The notes below the pieces were generated by a model. That model was given only the letters and a program-made list of their open reading frames with translations, did not search any database and was not told the origin of the DNA. Made by a program: the position numbers and the translations under genes. Shown one piece after another: positions 57,941 through 64,000 of a stretch of 64,000 bases of DNA. The stretch covers positions 6,262,001 to 6,326,000 of the forward strand of contig JBHGNT010000001.1 of assembly GCA_043228905.1 (NCBI GenBank), in the 5' to 3' direction. The stretch's first letter is position 1, and each line of letters starts with the position of its first letter. Origin of the DNA: Azolla caroliniana (Eukaryota; Polypodiophyta).

Positions 57941-58435
57941 AAAATTTCCCCCTTTTCACACTAATGTATTGTTAAGAATCTCATGCTAATCAATAGATCA
58001 AAATATAGTAAGAATAGTGAATAGCTTGGATAGAGGAACCCAATCCTCATGACCAGCCTTACGTATCATCGAGACTCAGCCAATATACAACCGATGACTC
58101 ATACGGTATACCAATAAATATTAGGATGATTAGTAAAATTTCCCCTTTTTCACACTAATGTATTGTTAAGAATCTCGTGCTAATCAATAGATCAAAATAT
58201 AGTAAGAATAGCGAATAGCTTGGATAGGATGATTAGTAAAATTTCCCCCTTTTCACACTAATGTATTGTTAAGAATCTTGTGCTAATCAATAGATCAAAA
58301 TATAGTAAGAATAGCGAATAGCTTGGATAGAGGAACCCAATCCTCATGACCACCCTTACGTATCATCGAGATTTAGCCAATATACAACCAATGACTCATA
58401 CCAATAAATATTAGGATGATTAGTACCTTGGAAGT
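57941..58435 (+). repeat. Tandem array with 100- and 190-base units
   Basis: Block A (TAAAATTTCCCCCTTTTCAC…GAATAGCTTGGATAG, about 100 bases) occurs at 57,941, 58,134 and 58,236. Block B (AGGAACCCAATCCTCATGAC…ATTAGGATGATTAGTA, about 95 bases) follows the first and third A. The middle A is joined directly to the next by GATGATTAGTA, so one B was lost. Copies differ at few bases. Confidence 0.9.
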
Positions 58436-58917
58436 GGTAACACGATCATTGTACGAAAGCCTAGCTTGCTCCACTAGTGTCTCAAGACGTCTGTCTACCT
58501 TCTGATGTAATGTCCCTTCACCTTGTCAGGATAGGTACGCCTCTTTTTATACATCTTCCCAAGCCCCTTGAATAGGTAGGCTTTTTAAAAACACTCTCCA
58601 TGCATTGGTTAATAAGATCATAATAGTGCATGCACGTGCCATTCTCTCTATCCTATCACATCAGTCCCTTTCTAACATTAGTGGACATACCCTTCACTTA
58701 TATTTTGTAAATATTGGTGATCTACCCTCGCCTACATTATCTGTACATAACGAATGTTAATAAGGTTTTAGATTCTAGCTTTTCCTCTTGTGTCTTCTTC
58801 TCTTGCAGACAAACTTCCATCATTGGTACCAATGCCGATACCATTGTTGACAAGTGACTTTTAGTGATGTCATTGCATGATGATACAATATATTTGTAGT
58901 GACATGTAACAAGCGTG

Positions 58918-59841
58918 TGTTGGGAATATGGAGCGGAATTGGGATGACTAAAATTTCAATCACAATTAACACTTGTTAAACAATAGATGAAACCACGAGA
59001 AAAAAATGAGAGAGTACACTGAGATTTAACGGGGAAAACCCAAATTTGGGAAAAACCACGGGAACCTTAGGTTCCGAAACAAATTCACTATTTTCTGAGT
59101 ATACAAAGGTGTTGACAACCTCTAGACCTTACTCTAGAGATATGCACATATATTTCAAGGCTACCACCTTGGATACAATATTCACCCTACCAAATAGGAT
59201 AAACAACATAAAAACAACCAAAAACACAGAACAAATAAACCTGTTACAAGTGGACAGAAGAGTTGTTGTGACTCTTTTGGGTAGTCTAGACAACACCTCG
59301 CAAGATCTCTGTCTTTACACTTGCAACGAGTTCTCACTCTCGATCACCATGTTCTCAAGCTCTCACACTTGTTTATGTTTTCTTGCAGAAGATTTGTTGT
59401 GTTTTTCTCACACACCTCTTCTTCTCGAATCTCTATTTTTCAACCTTAGTTTTGTTCACTCATGTGCATTTTTTCTTTGTAATGTGCTCTGTTTTCTCTG
59501 TCTTTCTCTCAGTTTTTTCCCTCTGTGCGTTTTTCTGTCTATGCCTTCTTTTTATCAACCTTTTTGGAGTAACGTTTCCTCTTTTTGTATCTACATTCAC
59601 ACATAGACATACAAAACACACACACACACAAGAAGAAAAAAGGACACATAAAAAATGTACATATATATATATATATATATAAACATATAACTTTTTCCTT
59701 TCTTTAGCTCTAAGTCGATTCGGCGTCCAACCGATTCAACACTCAGCCCGAATGAGTACCCAACCAATTCGACATCGAGTTGGTAGCTGGCTCTCAACCA
59801 ACTCCATGTCATGGGTTCCACTTGAGTGGATAGACCCAACA
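58918..59841 (-). repeat. Solo copia LTR
   Basis: A 924-base LTR: the plus strand starts TGTTGGGAAT and ends ATAGACCCAACA. It contains the copia block ACGGGGAAAACCC and a (TA)n run at 59,660-59,680. Flanks GCGTG (58,913-58,917) and ATGTG (59,842-59,846) are a 5-bp target duplication with two transitions. The plus-strand ORF 59,046-59,606 inside it is fortuitous. The last 43 bases equal the LTR end of the neighbouring copia at 60,042-60,082. Confidence 0.88.
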
Positions 59842-59846
59842 ATGTG

Positions 59847-60041
59847 TACCATCTTGTAACCGCCTATCCATCCAAGGTGCAACATTTGTTTTCAATGGCA
59901 TTCTAAGACACGGAGCAAGTGGATGAAGACATATCATCTCACAAACAAAGGCCCTTTGGTGTTTCAAATACGAGAAGTGGTTTAGAGAAATGTCATATCG
60001 CCATATAGAAGAAGTGCATTAACATCTCTAAAGAAGTGCCA
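59847..60041. other. Host sequence between the solo LTR and the truncated copia
   Basis: Its first part (TACCATCTTGTAACCG) continues the pre-insertion locus. No gene seen. Confidence 0.6.
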
Positions 60042-60049
60042 ACTCCATG

Positions 60050-61770
60050 TCATGGGCTCCACTTGAGTGGATAGACCCAACAATTCTCCCCCTCCATCTC
60101 AAGTGGGGGCACAACTAGGTTTGTCTTTTGTTTGCAAACTTCAAGCTTCTCCCTTGACAAACATTTTGTCATCATGTCGGAGCCATTCTCATTTATGTGA
60201 ATCTTTTCAATTTGCATTTGCTTTTCTTCAAGCACATCTCTAATCCAATGGTATCTAACATCTATGTCTTTTGACTTAGAATGAAAGGAAGAATTCTTAC
60301 TTAAATGTATAACACTTTGGCTGTCACAATACATAATGTATCTTTCTTGAATCAGCCCCAACTCTTGTAGGAATTTCTTTAGCCATAGCAATTCCTTATT
60401 GGCTTCTGTGGCAGCAATATATTCAGCCTCCATTGTGGATAATGCCACGCATTTTTGCAATCTCGATTGCCAAGAGACCGCTCCCCTTGCAAAGATCATT
60501 AGGTAACCAGATGTATACTTTCTAGAGTCAACATGACTAGCCATATCAACATTTGTATATCCATCTAATATAGTTTAGTTCTCACCAAATTTTAGACAGA
60601 CTCTTGAGGTACCCCTCAGATATCGCAGGATCCATTTCACTACTTCCCAATGGTCTTTTCCAGGGTTCGAGAGAAAACGACTCACTACACCAATTGTGTG
60701 AGCAATGTTCGACCTCGTGCATACCATATCATACATTAAACTACCGACTGCAGAGGCATATGATATTTGTTTCATTCCTTCTTGCTCTTCATCACTCGTA
60801 GGGCATTGAGTTGAGCTAAGTTTAAAGTGGCCCGCGAGTGGAGTGTTGACCGGCTTACTCTTAGCCATGTTGAATCTCTCAAGTATCTTCTCAATGTACT
60901 TTTCTTGAGACAACCAAAGTCTTTTGCTTGCCCTGTCCTTGGTTATCTTCATCCTAAGGATTTGCTTGGCTGGTCCCAAGTCTTTCATGGCGAAAGATTT
61001 GCTGAGTTCCTTTTTCAGCTTCTCAATCTTGTTGGTGTCTTGACCAACGATCAACATATCATCAACATACAAGAGCAAAATGACAAAATCCCCATCTAGG
61101 AATTTCTTAACAAACACACAATGGTCTATGTTTGTTCTATTATACCCAGGTTCAACATAAAGGAGTCAAACTTTTTGTACCAAAGTCTAGGAGCTTGTTT
61201 TAGGCCGTACAAGCTCTTCTTTAACTTGCATACCAGGTTTTCCTTACCTTTGACTCCAAACCCTTCGGGTTGATCCATGTAAATCTCTTCTTCCAAATCG
61301 CCATGGAGGAAGGCGTTTTTTACATCGAGTTGCTCGATTTCTAGATCGAGACTGGCTGCAATCCCAAGTACAACTCTGATCGAGGACATCTTCACCACTA
61401 GTGAGAAAATCTCCTCGAAATCAATTCCCTTTTTCTAGTTGAACCCCATCACAACCAATCTTGCCTTGTATCTTGGCTGTGAGCAATGTTCCTCAGTCTT
61501 GAGCCTTTAAACCCATTTGTTTTTCAGCGCTCTTTTGCCCTTAAGAAGCTTTACAATATCATAAGTGTGATTGTCTTGCAAAGTCTTCATCTCATCATTC
61601 ATGGCGTCAAGCCACTCCTCATGATCATTTGCCATAGCTTCTCTAAAGCTTTCTGGCTCTCCTCCATCTGAAAGCATCACATATTCATGTGGGTTGTATC
61701 TAGTAGAAGGTCTTCTTTGTCTCATAGACCTTCTAACCTCTTCCTCTTTCGGAGGACCTGTTGAAATCAC
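60050..61770 (-). pseudogene. Copia reverse transcriptase-RNase H
   Basis: RT: EEWLDAMNDEMKTL, QLDVKNAFLHGDLEEEIYM, LYGLKQAPRLWYKKF, then LLLYVDDMLIVG (YVDD intact). Stops or shifts lie near 61,505, 61,435, 61,126 and 60,575. RNase H: ALSTMEAEYIAATEA, IMYCDSQSVIHLSKN and IDVRYHWIRDVL; the first acidic residue (GYT.VD) is changed from aspartate-alanine-aspartate to asparagine-valine-aspartate. The frame ends at 60,050, partly within the LTR. Confidence 0.9.
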
Positions 61771-62404
61771 CTAGAGTATGATGGTCATGATTCTGCCCAT
61801 CATCATCATCGACTACATCATCAGCCATATCATCATACTCCTCGGTATCTCCCCCATGACATTGTGTGCCTAGGGTAGGCATTGGGTGTTCGGTGACTGA
61901 AAAATTAAGGGTGAGATCTGGCATTTCATTCGGCTCCGGATCTTGTAAGGTCTGATCCTCAAGGAATACCACATCCCTGCTTCTAATGACCTTCTTCTCT
62001 ACTGGGTCATAAAGTCTATAGCCGAATTCCTCATGGTCGTATCCCAAAAATATGCATGGTTTGCATTTGTCATCAAGCTTGGATCTTTCATCTTTTGGGA
62101 TGTGGACATAAGCCTTGCAACCAAACACTCTTAAATGTTTGTATGACACCTCCTTACCTGTCCAAACCCTATTGGGTACATCACCATCCAAAGGGATTGA
62201 TAGAGATAGATTTATGAGGTCAATGACAGTCCTCATTGCTTCACCCCAAAAAGATTTTGGTAATTTTGAGTGGGATAGCATGCATCTTATCCGCTCACAA
62301 ATTGTCCTATTCATCCTCTCAGCCACGCCATTGTGCTGAGGTGTTTTCGGGACACTTCTCTCTAGTCTAATACCATGGTCAGGACAATATTCCTGAAATT
62401 GTCC
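61733..62404 (-). pseudogene. Copia integrase, second half
   Basis: GIRLERSVPKTPQHNGVAERMNRT contains the catalytic glutamate and is continuous with LRVFGCKAYVHIPKDERSKL, CIFLGYD and VIRSRDVVF. An acidic segment follows (YDDMADDVVDDDDG). The frame breaks near 61,760, where RT-linker sequence SMRQRRPSTRYNPHEYV begins. Confidence 0.87.
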
Positions 62405-63200
62405 CTAATATTCACCGCCGTTATCGAAACGGATACATTTCAACTTTCTTCCTGTTTCTCTTTCCACACTTACATGAAAGTTCCTAAAGATTTCAAACAC
62501 TTGATCTTTAGTCTTTAATGCAAAGCACCACAACTTCCTCGAGAAGTCATCGATAAACTTGACAAAGTACAATGCTCCCCCAAGAGTTGTATCTTTCATA
62601 TAGCACAAGTTCGTGTGCACCAATTCCAATGGCTGAAATTTTCTTTTGGGGGATAGGTGTTGAAAGGCAACTCTGTGTTGTTTGCCAGCCAAGCAAACAA
62701 CACAAGTTTCTAAGTGCATACCTCTTATCTCAGGTAGGATGTTCTTTCTAGCTAGCACCTCGAATCCTTTTTGACTCATGTGCCCAGTCTCTTGTGCCAC
62801 AATTCAATAGGGACTTCCTTATCGGCTACATTCACCTCGACACCATAGCATGCATTACATAGAGGGAATTGTCTTTTAGGCATCTTGCTAATACTAGCGA
62901 GCCTTTGATGAGCTTCCATTTTCCTTCACCGAAGGAATTTGTGTAACCCTCATCATCAAGATTACCGGCTGAAATAATATTCAGCCGAATGTCCGGTACA
63001 TGCCTAACATCATTTAATACTAGTTTGCGACCCGTGTTCATGGTTAGAATTATATTTCCTATGCCAACAACCTCTGTTATGCCGTTGTTAGCCATTTTGA
63101 CTTTGCCAAAGTCACCACCAACATATGACGAGGACATCTCTCGGTATGGAGTAATGTGATACGAGGCTCCCGAGTCAATAATCCAATCAGTTTGTTGGCA
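62405..63200 (-). pseudogene. Copia protease and start of integrase
   Basis: The protease motif WIIDSGASYHITPYREM lies at 63,190-63,140; LNDVRHVPDIRLNIISAG is the conserved segment after it. A stop at 62,832 interrupts the frame. Integrase begins with the pre-integrase finger near 62,810 (LGHMSQKGF; CVVCLAGKQHR) and the core YFVKFIDDFSRKLW; NGGEY ends in a stop at 62,405-62,407. Confidence 0.87.
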
Positions 63201-64000
63201 TGCTAAGCTAACACATGCGTCATCACAAGCAATGACAATGTCGCCATCACAAGTGGCTGTAGTGGGGTCATTGCTCTTATTATCGGTGGTTCCTTTCTTT
63301 TGGTCTTTCTTTTACTTCCAACATTTTCTCTCATAATGGTTTGGACCACCACAATAACGACATGAAAAATCTTTCTTGAAGTCTTTTCTACTTCTAGACT
63401 TTGACCTCCCCTTAGAATTAGTTCAATGATTTTGTGGACCCCTAGCATGGTTTCTTCCTCTAGAGGAGTTGTTTTCTATGACTAAGGCTTTATGGTCAAA
63501 GTTGGACTCATGCTCCTTTCGTCGTGTTTTTTCATGTAGAAGATTCAACTTAAGCATGTCCAATGTTAGGTCCTTTTGTTGCATTGCACTCCCAAGCGTC
63601 ACAACAAGGGTTTCCTAACTATCTGGGAGAGCCCCTAACAATAACAAGATCAACACCTCATTTGCTAGAGGTATATCTAGAGAGTCAGTTTGACATATAA
63701 GTCCTTGAAACGTATTAAGATGCTCTGCCATACTAGAGCCATCTTGATACCTAAGTCTTACAAGTTTCCTAAACACGGAGACCCTATTCAAAGCATTTTT
63801 TGTCTGAAACATACTCTCGATTTTTCTCCATAACTCGTTTGCTTTGGTTTCATCACAGAAATTGTTATCTAGACTCATGTCTATGAAACATCGGATGTAT
63901 GCATATGTGTTTAGATGCATGGCATCCCAGGTTAATGTATCTATGTTCTCGAGTTTGCTCGTACCATGTAGTACGGGCAACCACATGTCCTTACATACCA
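63130..64000 (-). pseudogene. Copia gag and zinc knuckle
   Basis: Gag reads AYIRCFIDMSLDNNF and LRYQDGSSMAEHLNTFQGL (63,900-63,690), parallel to the left copia. A stop near 63,616 follows PDS. The zinc knuckle CRYCGGPNHYERKCWK is recognisable near 63,360-63,310 in another frame and has all four zinc ligands. The gag start is beyond the window. Confidence 0.85.

Larger units (their letters stand above)
60042..64000 (-). mobile_element. Decayed Ty1/copia element, gag to truncated 3' LTR
   Basis: Minus-strand order: gag (from beyond 64,000), zinc knuckle, protease, integrase, RT, RNase H, polypurine tract (60,083-60,104), then only about 41 bases of LTR ending TGTTGGGTC at 60,082. The missing LTR shows truncation. 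The same lineage as the solo LTR beside it and, in gag and integrase, as the copia at 1-2,510. Several frameshifts and stops. Confidence 0.93.

Noticed and set aside
59046-59682. Two plus-strand ORFs of 99 and 186 residues
   Set aside because: They lie inside the solo LTR, antisense to it, and are low-complexity Phe/Ser/Leu-rich.
1-64000. Organelle DNA insertions or a defence/secondary-metabolite cluster
   Set aside because: No plastid or mitochondrial gene, NLR, P450 or similar run was recognised.

Overview
The window is nuclear DNA of a land plant with a large, repeat-rich genome. The evidence is a long PLS-type pentatricopeptide repeat (PPR) gene, a plant-specific organellar ssDNA-binding (OSB/PDF) motif, a SIAMESE-RELATED-like CDK inhibitor, and Ty1/copia, Ty3/gypsy and plant L1-type LINE elements at many stages of decay. 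The PPR style (19 units, truncated E region, decayed relatives nearby) would fit a fern or lycophyte, but that is a weak inference. I saw no rRNA, CRISPR array, bacterial operon or virus.

Left third (1-24,150): a nest of transposons. A decayed minus-strand copia (1-2,510) abuts a 5'-truncated LINE (2,510-3,970, continuing at 22,982-24,154). A copia element (3,971-22,976, target duplication ATAAT) sits inside the LINE. A Ty3/gypsy element (5,567-19,088, duplication CCGG) sits inside that copia between the zinc knuckle and the protease. A short, opposite-strand, gag-only LTR element (6,648-12,328, duplication ACGT) sits inside the gypsy between primer-binding site and gag. Removing each insert and one duplication rejoins the sequence of its host. 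LTR divergence falls from outside inward: about 2% for the copia, about 1% for the gypsy, none seen for the innermost.

Middle (24,150-41,000): AT-rich, ancient sequence. It holds a diverged tandem repeat, two PPR pseudogenes on opposite strands, an LTR remnant, at least three more LINE fragments, and LINE 3' tails in opposite orientation.

Right (41,000-64,000): the probable host genes. They are an SMR-like cell-cycle inhibitor (41,403-41,966, with a TATA box and poly(A) signal) and a multi-exon gene (exons 50,901-51,038, 53,554-53,705, 53,800-55,957) joining an OSB-type PDF motif to a PPR protein. Around them lie local duplications, microsatellites, a tandem array (57,941-58,435), a 924-bp solo LTR (58,918-59,841), and a decayed minus-strand copia (60,042-64,000) that runs off the window.

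The two host genes are not an operon and have no evident functional link. The element genes form the usual gag-protease-integrase/RT-RNase H sets. The innermost element has gag only and shares LTR ends, primer site and polypurine tract with the gypsy around it, which suggests it depends on that family's enzymes.
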